DNA from: Saccharibacillus sp. O23
Lineage (GTDB): Bacteria; Bacillota; Bacilli; Paenibacillales; Paenibacillaceae
Length of the DNA stretch: 64,000 bases
NCBI RefSeq assembly: GCF_002205895.1
Contig: NZ_NJDE01000015.1
Coordinates: 116,746-180,745, forward strand
Direction: 5' to 3'
This document shows, piece after piece, positions 27,168 through 35,006 of this stretch. The notes under the pieces were generated by a model. It saw nothing but the letters and a program-made list of their open reading frames with translations, did no database searches and was not told where the DNA came from. Position 1 is the stretch's first letter; every line of letters starts with the position of its first letter. Both the position numbers and the translations under genes were made by a program.

Positions 27168-27770
27168 ATGGGTTATATTCCTATGGTCGTTGAACAAAGC
27201 AACCGCGGCGAGAGAGCGTATGATATTTACTCCCGTCTGCTGAAAGACCGGATCATCTTCCTCGGCACCGAAGTCAACGACGTCGTGGCCAATGCGATCA
27301 TCGCGCAGCTCCTGTTCCTTGAAGCGGAAGATCCAGAGAAAGACATCTACCTCTACATTAACAGCCCAGGCGGTTCGATCACGGCCGGCATGGCGATTTT
27401 CGATACGATGCAGTTCATCAAAGCGGACGTGTCCACGATCTGCGTCGGCATGGCCGCTTCGATGGGCGCGTTCCTGCTGAACGCCGGCGCCAAAGGCAAA
27501 CGTTTCGCTCTGCCGAACAGCGAGATCATGATTCACCAGCCGCTCGGCGGCGCTCAAGGTCAAGCTTCGGATATCGAGATCCGCGCCCGCCGCATCATCG
27601 CGCTGCGCGAGAAGCTGAACCGCATCATGTCCGAGCGTACCGGTCAACCGATCGAACGCATCAACAAAGACACCGATCGCGACTACTTCATGGACGCGGC
27701 GACGGCTGCCGAATACGGCATCATCGACAAAGTCATCGAGAAACCGGTTGCCGAGCTCGGCGCGAAGTAA
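27168..27770 (+). CDS. clpP: ATP-dependent Clp protease proteolytic subunit
   Basis: Forms the 14-subunit proteolytic barrel that works with ClpC, ClpX or ClpE. The 200-residue protein has the triad in place: Ser98 in GMAASMG, His123 in MIHQPLGG and Asp172 in DTDRDYFMD. The N-terminal [19 protein letters not shown] hydrophobic-patch region and the [10 protein letters not shown] loop are also conserved. The ATG at 27168 follows CAAGGAGG. Regulation by CtsR is suggested by the operator over its promoter; a terminator follows. Confidence 0.98.
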   Translation: MGYIPMVVEQSNRGERAYDIYSRLLKDRIIFLGTEVNDVVANAIIAQLLFLEAEDPEKDIYLYINSPGGSITAGMAIFDTMQFIKADVSTICVGMAASMGAFLLNAGAKGKRFALPNSEIMIHQPLGGAQGQASDIEIRARRIIALREKLNRIMSERTGQPIERINKDTDRDYFMDAATAAEYGIIDKVIEKPVAELGAK

Positions 27771-27835
27771 TCCGGATTTCGAACCGACGCGCAAACGCAA
27801 TCGGGAAGCCGCCCCTCGGGCACGCTTCCGACCCG

Positions 27836-27864
27836 ACCGTCCGGCTGATGCCGGGCGGTTTTTT
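27836..27864 (+). terminator. Rho-independent terminator of clpP
   Basis: ACCGTCCGGC pairs with GCCGGGCGGT (loop TGAT, one G-T pair), followed by six T. Confidence 0.9.
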
Positions 27865-27965
27865 GGTCCGTTTTCGCAACCGGAGGAGCCGCAACGCGTA
27901 TATTCCGTCAAGACAGCATCCTACATACGCATCCTATTTCGCACATCCCCGAGGAGGACGACAGC

Positions 27966-28754
27966 ATGCAGTTTCGCCATAACGACTTTCGGATTTTCAG
28001 CTCGGTCAAAAGAGACAACCTGATCATCGAGATCATGCAGGCGGGCGGTCTGCCGGAGAATTACAACGCCGAGCTCGCCAAAGCGATCAACCATCACGAG
28101 CACGACCGATTCAATTGGCAGCAGGTTCGCATCCTGATCGAAGACACGTCCGTCATTCTCGAAGCGGGCGCGCTTCAGTACATGTTCGGCAATATCGAGA
28201 TCGAGAACAAGTCGGGCGGCGTAGGCGGGTTCGCCAAGAAATTCGTGGGCAGCGCGGTGACGGGCGAAACGGCGAGCAAACCGATCTACCGCGGATCGGG
28301 CGAGATCTATCTGGAGCCTAAGCGCGGAGAGTTTACGTTTATCGAACTGGCGGCCGGCGAAGAGATCATCGTCGACGACGGACTGTTCTACTGCGCGGAA
28401 AACACGGTCAAAGTGGGCGTGGCCAAGCAGGGCAACGTCTCGTCGGCGGTGTTCGGCGGCGAAGGGCTGTTCCAGACCAAGATCACGGCTTCGGCCAACA
28501 GCTACGTGGTCTTGGACCTGCCGGTTCCGGAATACGAGCTGGTACGCTACGAACTCAAAGGCGAGACGCTCAAAGTCGACGGCACGTTCGCCGTTCTGCG
28601 CAGCAGCACCATCGATTTTACCGTCGAAAAATCGACCAAGTCGCTGCTCGGCTCCGCTTCGTCCGGCGAAGGCATGCTTCAGACGTTCAGAGGACACGGC
28701 GAAGTCTGGCTCGCGCCGACGCTGCCGATCCGCAAACAGCCGTTCGGCATGTAA
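27966..28754 (+). CDS. AIM24 family protein
   Basis: A 262-residue protein of the AIM24/TerD-like beta-sandwich family. Evidence is the repeated blades ALQYMFGNIEIENKSGG, YRGSGEIYLEPKRGEFTFIEL, AVFGGEGLFQTKITASANS and MLQTFRGHGEVWLAP. The eukaryotic namesake is a mitochondrial inner-membrane organisation factor; the bacterial role is unknown. The gene has GAGGAGGACGACAGC upstream of the ATG and its own terminator, so it appears monocistronic after clpP. Confidence 0.85.
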   Translation: MQFRHNDFRIFSSVKRDNLIIEIMQAGGLPENYNAELAKAINHHEHDRFNWQQVRILIEDTSVILEAGALQYMFGNIEIENKSGGVGGFAKKFVGSAVTGETASKPIYRGSGEIYLEPKRGEFTFIELAAGEEIIVDDGLFYCAENTVKVGVAKQGNVSSAVFGGEGLFQTKITASANSYVVLDLPVPEYELVRYELKGETLKVDGTFAVLRSSTIDFTVEKSTKSLLGSASSGEGMLQTFRGHGEVWLAPTLPIRKQPFGM

Positions 28755-28788
28755 ACGGACGCGGCCGCGACGAATCGGTGCATGCAAA

Positions 28789-28821
28789 AAGGCCCGTTTC
28801 CCCGGTGAGGGAAACGGGCCT
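28789..28821. terminator. Bidirectional terminator between AIM24 and Rrf2 genes
   Basis: AAGGCCCGTTTCCC pairs with GGGAAACGGGCCTT (loop CGGTGA), with AAAAA on the left and TTT on the right. It serves two convergent genes. Confidence 0.9.
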
Positions 28822-28874
28822 TTCGCCGTCTGCCGCATGTCGTTCGGCGCGTCAAGCGACGAACAGGACCTTGC

Positions 28875-29339
28875 TTAGCGGCCGGCCGCCGCGAAGAAGT
28901 CGGGCAACTCCAGGCCTTCCAACTGCGAGATGTCGCCGGCGACGTCCGCCACGGTCGTCCGTTCGAGGACCTGCTCCATCGCGCGCTGCGCGGCGACGAA
29001 GATCGGATTCATCGCCGCCTGAATATTGCGCCCGACCTCGCAGTTCGGGTTCGGACTCTCGTGCACGGCGAACAGCTCGCCTTCGCCCATCGCGTTCACG
29101 GCCCGATAGACGTCGAGCAGCGTGATGTCGGCGAGCGCTTTCTTGAGCCGCGCGCCGGCGACTCCGGCCCGGGCTTCGACCAGTCCGGCGCGGCCGAGCA
29201 TTCCGGTAATCCGGCGAATGACCACCGGATTCGTGTTCACGCTCGACGCGATCATTTCCGACGTCGCCGTGCCGGGCGGCGAGACGCTCAACAAAATCAG
29301 GGTGTGCACGGCGACCGGAAATTTGGTGCTGATATTCAT
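28875..29339 (-). CDS. Rrf2 family transcriptional regulator
   Basis: A 154-residue winged-helix protein. The N-terminal DNA-binding part (KFPVAVHTLILLS, then SEMIASSVNTNPVVIRRITGML, about residues 25-46) and the wing are typical of Rrf2. Only one Cys (near residue 98, PNCEVG) is present, so the three-Cys iron-sulfur cluster of IscR/NsrR is absent. This points to the YwnA-like group. The target is unknown. The ATG at 29339 has GGGAGG 8 nt upstream. The dispersed element copy B lies immediately upstream. Confidence 0.85.
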   Translation of the reverse strand: MNISTKFPVAVHTLILLSVSPPGTATSEMIASSVNTNPVVIRRITGMLGRAGLVEARAGVAGARLKKALADITLLDVYRAVNAMGEGELFAVHESPNPNCEVGRNIQAAMNPIFVAAQRAMEQVLERTTVADVAGDISQLEGLELPDFFAAAGR

Positions 29340-29390
29340 GATGTCTCCCTCCCTTCCGGCCAGTGTCGTCGAATCGAATTCGGATAAGCT

Positions 29391-29534
29391 TAGTACCTTG
29401 TCAACACTAAAGGTAGGAATGCGTCCCCCTGAGAATTCGTACCTGACCCGTGTACGAATTCTCCGACGGAATCGCACCTAAAGCGTGTGCGTTTCAGTGA
29501 AACGTAAACCTCCGATTAAGAGTTGAAAGGATAC
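29391..29534. repeat. Dispersed structured element, copy B
   Basis: Plus-strand left end TACCTTGTCAACACTAAAGG, right end GAGTTGAAAGGATAC (from 29520). The core of about 100 bases is unlike copies A and C. It has a perfect 12-bp hairpin (GAGAATTCGTAC / GTACGAATTCTC) and a smaller one (CGTTTCA/TGAAACG). It fills the gap between ilvE and the Rrf2 gene. Confidence 0.65.
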
Positions 29535-29574
29535 TTGCTTTGTGAAACTATTCTAGTTACAAGTCCAGAAAATG

Positions 29575-30663
29575 TCAACCCTGCGACGTTTCTGCGCTGC
29601 ATACCGTCTGCGTCCAACCGAACCGGTCTTCGATCTCGCCGCGCTGCAGAGCCGTCAGCTCGTTATACAACCGCTGCGTCCATTCGCCGGTCTCTCCGCT
29701 GCCGATCTTGTACGTCTTGCCGTTCCAGCCGATCTCGCCGATCGGGGAGACGACCGCCGCGGTTCCCGAACCGAAAGCTTCGAGCAGCGTGCCGTCTTCG
29801 GCATACGCACACAGTTCGTCGATCGTGATCGGACGCTCTTCGACTTCGATGCCGAAATCGCGCAGCATATGGATCGCCGAATCGCGCGTGATCCCGTTCA
29901 GGATGCTGCCGCTGAGCGAAGGCGTGACGACTTTATCCCCGATCCGGAAAAATACGTTCATGCTGCCGACTTCTTCGACGTATTTGCGATGCACGCCGTC
30001 CAGCCACAACACCTGCGAATAACCGGACGCATAAGCGTTCTCCTGCGCCTGCATGCTCGCCGCGTAGTTGCCGGCCGTCTTGGCTTCGCCGACGCCGCCC
30101 GCCACCGCGCGCACGTCGCGCGTCTCCACGTGGATGCGTACCGGGTTCAGGCCTTCGGCGTAATAAGCGCCCACCGGCGACAAGATGATCATCATCTTGT
30201 ATTCCAGCGACGGGTTCGCGCCCAGATGGTGTTCCGTCGCGATCGCGAACGGACGGATGTAGAGCGACGTGCCCGGAGCGGAAGGCACCCAGCTCCGATC
30301 GATTTTGATCAGTTCTTTGAGCGCGTCCAGCACGAAAGCTTCGTCGATCTCCGGAATGCTCATCCGGCGGCAGGAGCGGTTGAAGCGCTCGAAGTTCTTC
30401 TCCGGACGGAACAGACGGATATCGCCGTCGGGACCGATATAGGCTTTCATACCTTCGAAGATGGTCTGGCCGTAATGGAACACTTTGGCGGCCGGGTCCA
30501 TCGGGATCGGGCCGTAAGGCACGATCTTGGCGTCATGCCAACCTTCGCCCTTCTTATAGTCCATCGTGAACATATGGTCGGTCATATAAACGCCAAACGA
30601 CAGATTGGCGGTGTCCGGTTTTGCTTTGCGCTGCGTCGTTTCTTCGATCTTCAGTCCCTGCAT
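29575..30663 (-). CDS. ilvE: Branched-chain amino acid aminotransferase
   Basis: PLP-dependent fold IV enzyme, last step of valine, leucine and isoleucine synthesis and first step of their breakdown. The 362-residue protein has VFHYGQTIFEGMKAY, RSCRRMSIP with YIRPFAIATE, the GEAKTAGNYAASM lysine region (catalytic Lys) and ILNGITRDSAIHML with EAFGSGTAAVV near the end. The ATG has AGAGGAG 9 nt upstream. It is divergent from a LysR regulator, which may control it. Confidence 0.95.
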   Translation of the reverse strand: MQGLKIEETTQRKAKPDTANLSFGVYMTDHMFTMDYKKGEGWHDAKIVPYGPIPMDPAAKVFHYGQTIFEGMKAYIGPDGDIRLFRPEKNFERFNRSCRRMSIPEIDEAFVLDALKELIKIDRSWVPSAPGTSLYIRPFAIATEHHLGANPSLEYKMMIILSPVGAYYAEGLNPVRIHVETRDVRAVAGGVGEAKTAGNYAASMQAQENAYASGYSQVLWLDGVHRKYVEEVGSMNVFFRIGDKVVTPSLSGSILNGITRDSAIHMLRDFGIEVEERPITIDELCAYAEDGTLLEAFGSGTAAVVSPIGEIGWNGKTYKIGSGETGEWTQRLYNELTALQRGEIEDRFGWTQTVCSAETSQG

Positions 30664-30772
30664 GATGCACGCTCCTCTTTTTTATTGAATCCTATCATTC
30701 TCTTCCCTATATTAATAATATCCTTTTCGTCGGTTCTGCATACCCCAAAAGTATGAAAGGAGCAGAAAAAAG

Positions 30773-31687
30773 ATGGATCTTCGCCAGCTTCGCTACTTCG
30801 CGGCCGTCGTTCGGGAAGGCCAGATCACTTCGGCGGCCAAAAAATTGAATATGGAGCAGCCTCCGCTCAGCCGCCAGATGAAGATGCTCGAGGAAGAATT
30901 GGGCACGCCGCTGTTCGACCGGACAGGCCGGAAATTGGTGCCGACGGAAGCCGGACGGCGGCTGTACGAACGCTCCGAGCAGCTGCTGGTGCAGCTCGAG
31001 GAGGCGCTGCTCGAGATCCGCGAGCTGGGCGAAGGGGTCGGCGGCACGCTGGCGATCGGTGCCGTGGTCTCCTGCATCTCGCTGCTGCCGAGCGCGATCG
31101 AACGTTTCGGACGGGATTACCCCGCCGTCGCCTTCAAGATTCAGGAAGGCGACCATTTTCAGCTCGCCGAGCTGCTCCGCAAGCGGCAGATCGAGCTGAT
31201 CGTCGCGCGCCTGCCGTTCGAGGCGCCGCCCGGCGCGGACGATTACGGCATCGCGCCGCTTCCGGCCGATCCGCTGGCGGCCGTCGTTCCGGCCGATTGG
31301 CCGGAATACGCCGGACGAGGCACGGTCCGGCTGAACGAGCTGTCCGAGCGTCCGTTCCTGACGCTCAAGACGGACCGGACGACCGGCATGCATGAACGCA
31401 TCATGCACGAGTTCGCGGCGCGCGGAGCCGCGCCGCGCATCTTCTGCGAGTGCTCCAGCGTCGCGGTCATCTTGGCCCTCGTCGCGCAGGGCCTCGGCGC
31501 GTCGCTGCTGCCGCGGTCGGTCTTGTCTTCGTTCCGCTCCGAGGACTTCCGCGTCCTCGAACTGGAAGACGCCCTGCTGCAAGCCGACGTCGGCTTGATC
31601 TGGCTGCAAGGACGTTATCTGTCCCGCAGCGCGGAACGCTTCATTCGCGAGCTGTTCGGCGGCACGCCCGAAGGGATTCGCGGATAA
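30773..31687 (+). CDS. LysR family transcriptional regulator
   Basis: A 304-residue protein with the N-terminal LysR helix-turn-helix (MDLRQLRYFAAVVREGQITSAA, split as RQLRYFAAVVREG and ITSAAKKLNMEQPPLSRQ). A substrate-binding domain follows, with SCISLLPSAIERF and VPADWPEYAGR. It is transcribed away from ilvE. The 109-base intergenic region contains a small dyad ATATT-ATT-AATAT at about 30704-30716 that could be part of its site. The coinducer is unknown. GAAAGGAG precedes the ATG. Confidence 0.9.
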   Translation: MDLRQLRYFAAVVREGQITSAAKKLNMEQPPLSRQMKMLEEELGTPLFDRTGRKLVPTEAGRRLYERSEQLLVQLEEALLEIRELGEGVGGTLAIGAVVSCISLLPSAIERFGRDYPAVAFKIQEGDHFQLAELLRKRQIELIVARLPFEAPPGADDYGIAPLPADPLAAVVPADWPEYAGRGTVRLNELSERPFLTLKTDRTTGMHERIMHEFAARGAAPRIFCECSSVAVILALVAQGLGASLLPRSVLSSFRSEDFRVLELEDALLQADVGLIWLQGRYLSRSAERFIRELFGGTPEGIRG

Positions 31688-31712
31688 GACCGCCGAGCCG
31701 GCCGCGGCCGGC

Positions 31713-31863
31713 TGGTACCTTGCCAACACTGAAGGTACTGGTTTCGATGGCTTTCCGGCCGGTCGACGCCCGTTCTTCGACGGGTCTTTTCGATCGAGAA
31801 AAACCCGGCTCCGGCGCGCAAGGTTTCTGCGCGATCGGATGCCGGGTTTTGAGTTGAAAAGCG
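31713..31863. repeat. Dispersed structured element, copy C
   Basis: Left end GTACCTTGCCAACACTGAAG, right end GAGTTGAAAAGCG from 31851. The core holds two GC-rich hairpins (CCCGT/ACGGG near 31770 and the terminator stem). It lies between the convergent LysR and DUF3298 genes. The left-end hairpin loop keeps CAACAC, able to pair with GTTG in the right end. Confidence 0.55.
31799..31850. terminator. Terminator between convergent LysR and DUF3298 genes
   Basis: AAAACCCGGC...GCCGGGTTTT with an inner CGCGCA/TGCGCG stem, A-rich on one side and T-rich on the other. It forms the right half of dispersed element copy C. Confidence 0.75.
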
Positions 31864-31908
31864 TTCGTTTCGTATATCGGAGCCGCCGAACGATCGGCGA
31901 TTACGCGA

Positions 31909-33030
31909 TTACAATCCGCTGAACGGGTTCGTGCCTTTCGGCAGCAGGGAAGCGAAATCGAAATCGAAAGACGGGATGCCCGCCGCGTAAGGCGTGTATT
32001 CGTACTGTTGGAAGAAGATCGTGAAGCCGCCGTTTTTCACGTAGAAGCTCGGATCTTTGCCGATCGTTTTGAAGCCGTCCGGTTCGAGCAGCGAACCGTC
32101 CTTCTTGAACTGAGCGGCGATTTTTTTGTCGACCGCGCTCATATAGTTCGGGTTGGCTTTGAGCAGTTGATCCAGCGTGACTTCTTTGCCGGTCTTGATA
32201 TTGAAGTTATAACCGGTCTGAAGCGTACCGCCGTGCGCGCCGCCGTAGAAGCTGTAATCTTGCGTGACGACGCTCAGCAGGCCGTCCCGGTTATAAGCGA
32301 TCATGTAACCGCCGTCCGCTTCGTAATGCATGTCGCGGTCGTCGTCGAGCGGACCGAAGTCTTTGACCTGAGCTTTGAAGTCGTTCAGGAAGTCTTCCGC
32401 GTGTTTTTTCAACGCGGCGTTGATCGCCGGGATCCCTGCCGCGTCGCCGGAGAGTTGCGGATAACGGATATCGATCACCGTGCCGTTATCCGTGCTCTTG
32501 ATCACCTTCTCGGCGACTTTGATTCCCTGTTTGGCGGACGGCTTCAAGGCTACCGTACGCGTCGAAGCGTTCCAGACCCCGTCGATGCCGGCATAGTCGC
32601 GCAGCACGGACAGAGGAACGTAAGTCGAACCTCCGACGACGCGGCCTTCGCTTTGCAGGCCGACGCCGTTGGCGCCGATCCAGACTTCGCTGCCGTAAGG
32701 CGACAACACCAAAGTGTTCGGGGAAGTGCCCAGCGTATACCAACCGCTCGTTTTATCGTAAGTCAGCGAGATGCCGGATACTTTCGACAGCGCTTTGACC
32801 GGTACGTACGTATCGCCTGCCGCTTGGAAAGCGTTCGCTCCCAGCGCTTTGCCGTTCCAAGTCACTTTGACGTTGGCGGCGGCTTTGGTGCTTGCGGTCG
32901 CGGAAGCGGCATAAACGCCGTGCGTGCCGACGACGGCGGCGCTCGGCAGCAGCAGTCCTGCCGTCAATACGGCGGCCGTGACCATTTTCGTTGTTTTGTT
33001 CCATGTTTGTTTGGCGTGTTGCATATCCAT
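31909..33030 (-). CDS. Secreted protein with copper-amine-oxidase-like N-domain and DUF3298
   Basis: A 373-residue exported protein. A basic N-terminus and hydrophobic core (TAAVLTAGLLLPSAAVVGTHGVYA) form a signal peptide. A stalk domain follows of the copper amine oxidase N-terminal-like type common in Paenibacillus surface proteins (YVPVKALSKVSGI, STYVPLSVLRDYAGI). The C-terminal half has the DUF4163/DUF3298 pattern seen in RsiV-type anti-sigma factors and other envelope proteins (YPQLSG, SFYGGAHGGTLQTGYNFNIKTGKEVTLD as its core). The function is not known. The start is either ATG 33030 or 33024 behind GAAGGAG. Confidence 0.8.
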   Translation of the reverse strand: MDMQHAKQTWNKTTKMVTAAVLTAGLLLPSAAVVGTHGVYAASATASTKAAANVKVTWNGKALGANAFQAAGDTYVPVKALSKVSGISLTYDKTSGWYTLGTSPNTLVLSPYGSEVWIGANGVGLQSEGRVVGGSTYVPLSVLRDYAGIDGVWNASTRTVALKPSAKQGIKVAEKVIKSTDNGTVIDIRYPQLSGDAAGIPAINAALKKHAEDFLNDFKAQVKDFGPLDDDRDMHYEADGGYMIAYNRDGLLSVVTQDYSFYGGAHGGTLQTGYNFNIKTGKEVTLDQLLKANPNYMSAVDKKIAAQFKKDGSLLEPDGFKTIGKDPSFYVKNGGFTIFFQQYEYTPYAAGIPSFDFDFASLLPKGTNPFSGL

Positions 33031-33196
33031 TCAGCTCCTTCGCGTCTTCGCGTTCTCTCGTATGTCTATCCATACGTGATTATATAAGCCGCGAAGAGAG
33101 AAAGTGTGACAATCCTCATTACAGTATTGCAACTCTCGGGAAGGCTTTTTTACAAAATTGTCAAAGTTGACAACCGGTACGCTCTTGAAAATCGAT

Positions 33197-33811
33197 TTAT
33201 AGTTCGGAAAGCGGCTTGGCCGCGCTCATCAGGCTGGACAGTCTTCCTCCGGGCGGAGCAGGACGCATCGGGAAGTCGAGTTCGAGCACCATCATCGGCA
33301 GTTTGCCGATCTCCAAGTCCCTGTCGGCGAAATAGCCGTAGAACGAATAGAGAGAGCCGCAAGGATAATTGTCCGCGTCGGACTCTTCGTAAATGCGGAA
33401 CGCCGCGTCTCGGTCCAGATCGCCGAACTCCGGATTGAGCCGCATTTCATGGGCGTAATCGGTGCCCGCATTCAGTCCGGTTCCGATTTCGACGCGATCG
33501 GTGAACCATTCCAACATTTTCGCCAGCTCTTTGGCCGGCCGATGCGGCGACGCGATCAGAATTTCGGGATGCCCGAAGCTGTATTCCAATCCGATCGTGA
33601 ACGCATAATTCATGCCTTCGTCCGACAAGACGATCGGCGCCCAACCGCGCTGCATCAACTCCGGAATGTACGAGAATCTTTTGCGCGTGAAATCGGTATA
33701 TTCGGTGCAGAACAACGAGTACCGTTCGACCAAATTCCGGGCTGGATTTTCGTGAAGAAGTTTTCGGTAATATTGTTTTCGGCTTTCGGGAATGTTTAAT
33801 GTTTCGATCAA
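33197..33811 (-). CDS. DUF4262 domain-containing protein
   Basis: A 204-residue protein with the DUF4262 pattern: APIVLSDEGMNYAFTIGLEYSFGHPEILIASP followed by AKMLEWF (shown in parts: YAFTIGLEYSFGHPEIL). No catalytic role is established for the family. The start is probably the TTG at 33811, which lies 6 nt after GAGGTG; the in-frame GTG at 33820 sits inside that ribosome binding site. No partner gene is evident. Confidence 0.75.
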   Translation of the reverse strand: MIETLNIPESRKQYYRKLLHENPARNLVERYSLFCTEYTDFTRKRFSYIPELMQRGWAPIVLSDEGMNYAFTIGLEYSFGHPEILIASPHRPAKELAKMLEWFTDRVEIGTGLNAGTDYAHEMRLNPEFGDLDRDAAFRIYEESDADNYPCGSLYSFYGYFADRDLEIGKLPMMVLELDFPMRPAPPGGRLSSLMSAAKPLSEL

Positions 33812-33973
33812 TGGAATCACCTCGCTTTCCGGTACCGAAGAATTTGTAACCGCGTTCGTTTCTTACTCCTTTTATAAACCTCACATTCGATTCCAAACAG
33901 TCAAAGCGGTATTTTTCGTAAAATATTCATGGACTGCATAAAGAAAAAATCCTGTTCTGTCGCACTTTTAAGC

Positions 33974-34012
33974 AAGAAAGCCGCCTTCGCGGGTTTGCGA
34001 AAGCGGCTTTCT
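33974..34012 (-). terminator. Rho-independent terminator of the SIMPL-domain gene
   Basis: GAAAGCCGC(C)TTCGC pairs with GCGAA(A)GCGGCTTTC, followed on the minus strand by TTTCTTGCTT. It lies about 60 bases beyond the stop of the gene at 34072. Confidence 0.75.
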
Positions 34013-34071
34013 CTTATTTTCCATTATTAACCTTTATTTGCATCGCGAAAACGCTTCGCTCTCCGCCGGTT

Positions 34072-34830
34072 TTACTTCATTTCGTACTGAACCGTCAGCT
34101 GCGCCGTAACCGTGATTTCTCCCGGTTCGATCGACGTTTGCGGCGCGGCGGCTTCGCTGCTCGCTTTGGCCATATTGCCGTCGTACTGCGCGTACACGAT
34201 CGGCGTATCCGCTCCGTTCAAGCTGATCGATACGGCTCCGCCCAGCGTGCGGCCTGCGGCTTTGGCGATCGCGGCGGCTTTTTTGCCCGCGCTGGTCATC
34301 GCTTTGGCAATCGCTTGTTCTTCGTATTGTTCCGGATTCTCGGATGCGAAGCTTACGTTCTGGATTCGGTTGGCGCCCGCGTCGGAAGCGGCATCCAGCA
34401 GTTGGCCGATCTTATCGAGGTCGCGGTACGTTACTTTGAGCATGTGCGTCGAGCTGTAATCTTTGACTTTCTGTCCGTCTTTCTCGTTGTACGTATAGTT
34501 CGGCGTGACATAGAATTGATCCGTCGAGATGTCTTTGGCCGCGATCTTCCAATCGTTCTTGAGCAGAGCGTTGAGCTTGGTCATGACGGCAGCCGTTTGT
34601 TTCTGAGCGGCCGCTGCCGTACCCGCGGTCGATTCGACGCCGAGATACAGATAAGCGACGTCCGGCGTAACCTTGATTTCTCCGTTACCTACGACATTGA
34701 TCGAATTCATCGCTACGACCTCCGCGGCATGTGCCTGATTGACTCCGAACGAAGCGGGCAGCGCCGCGCCTCCTACCAGCAATGTTCCGGCGAGCAGCAA
34801 ACTTCCCATTGGCTTCATCCACATTTTCAT
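34072..34830 (-). CDS. SIMPL domain (DUF541/YggE-like) exported protein
   Basis: A 252-residue protein with a signal peptide (MKMWMKPMGSLLLAGTLLVG, ending near AHAAEVV). A SIMPL domain follows: INVVGNGEIKVTPDVAYLYLGVE, the D-I-S-T-DQFYVTPNYTYNE segment, GANRIQNVSFAS and a C-terminal ITVTAQLTVQYEM strand. Family members are periplasmic or extracellular oligomers linked to oxidative stress in other bacteria, with no catalytic site known. The ATG has GGAGGGATCGGTC upstream. Confidence 0.88.
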   Translation of the reverse strand: MKMWMKPMGSLLLAGTLLVGGAALPASFGVNQAHAAEVVAMNSINVVGNGEIKVTPDVAYLYLGVESTAGTAAAAQKQTAAVMTKLNALLKNDWKIAAKDISTDQFYVTPNYTYNEKDGQKVKDYSSTHMLKVTYRDLDKIGQLLDAASDAGANRIQNVSFASENPEQYEEQAIAKAMTSAGKKAAAIAKAAGRTLGGAVSISLNGADTPIVYAQYDGNMAKASSEAAAPQTSIEPGEITVTAQLTVQYEMK

Positions 34831-34916
34831 GACCGATCCCTCCAGTTATTGTTGAATACTCTCTAAACGACAACGGTTCGCAAAAGGTTGCAGAGGCCGG
34901 ATCGGAATTTTTTGCG

Positions 34917-34973
34917 CAAAAAAGCCTTCCCCGGCTCGTTCCCGATTTTCGGGTTCGAGCGCAAGGAAGGCTC
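34917..34973 (-). terminator. Rho-independent terminator of the serine hydrolase gene
   Basis: On the minus strand AGCCTTCC...GGGAAGGCT with inner GCTCG/CGAGC and CCGA/TCGG pairs, followed by TTTTTTGCG. Confidence 0.8.
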
Positions 34974-35006
34974 GGGCGGAACTATCAAGACAGAAGATTC
35001 AACCGA

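Noticed and set aside
27066..27911. 281-codon minus-strand frame over clpP
   Set aside because: Shadow of clpP, whose catalytic triad is intact on the plus strand.
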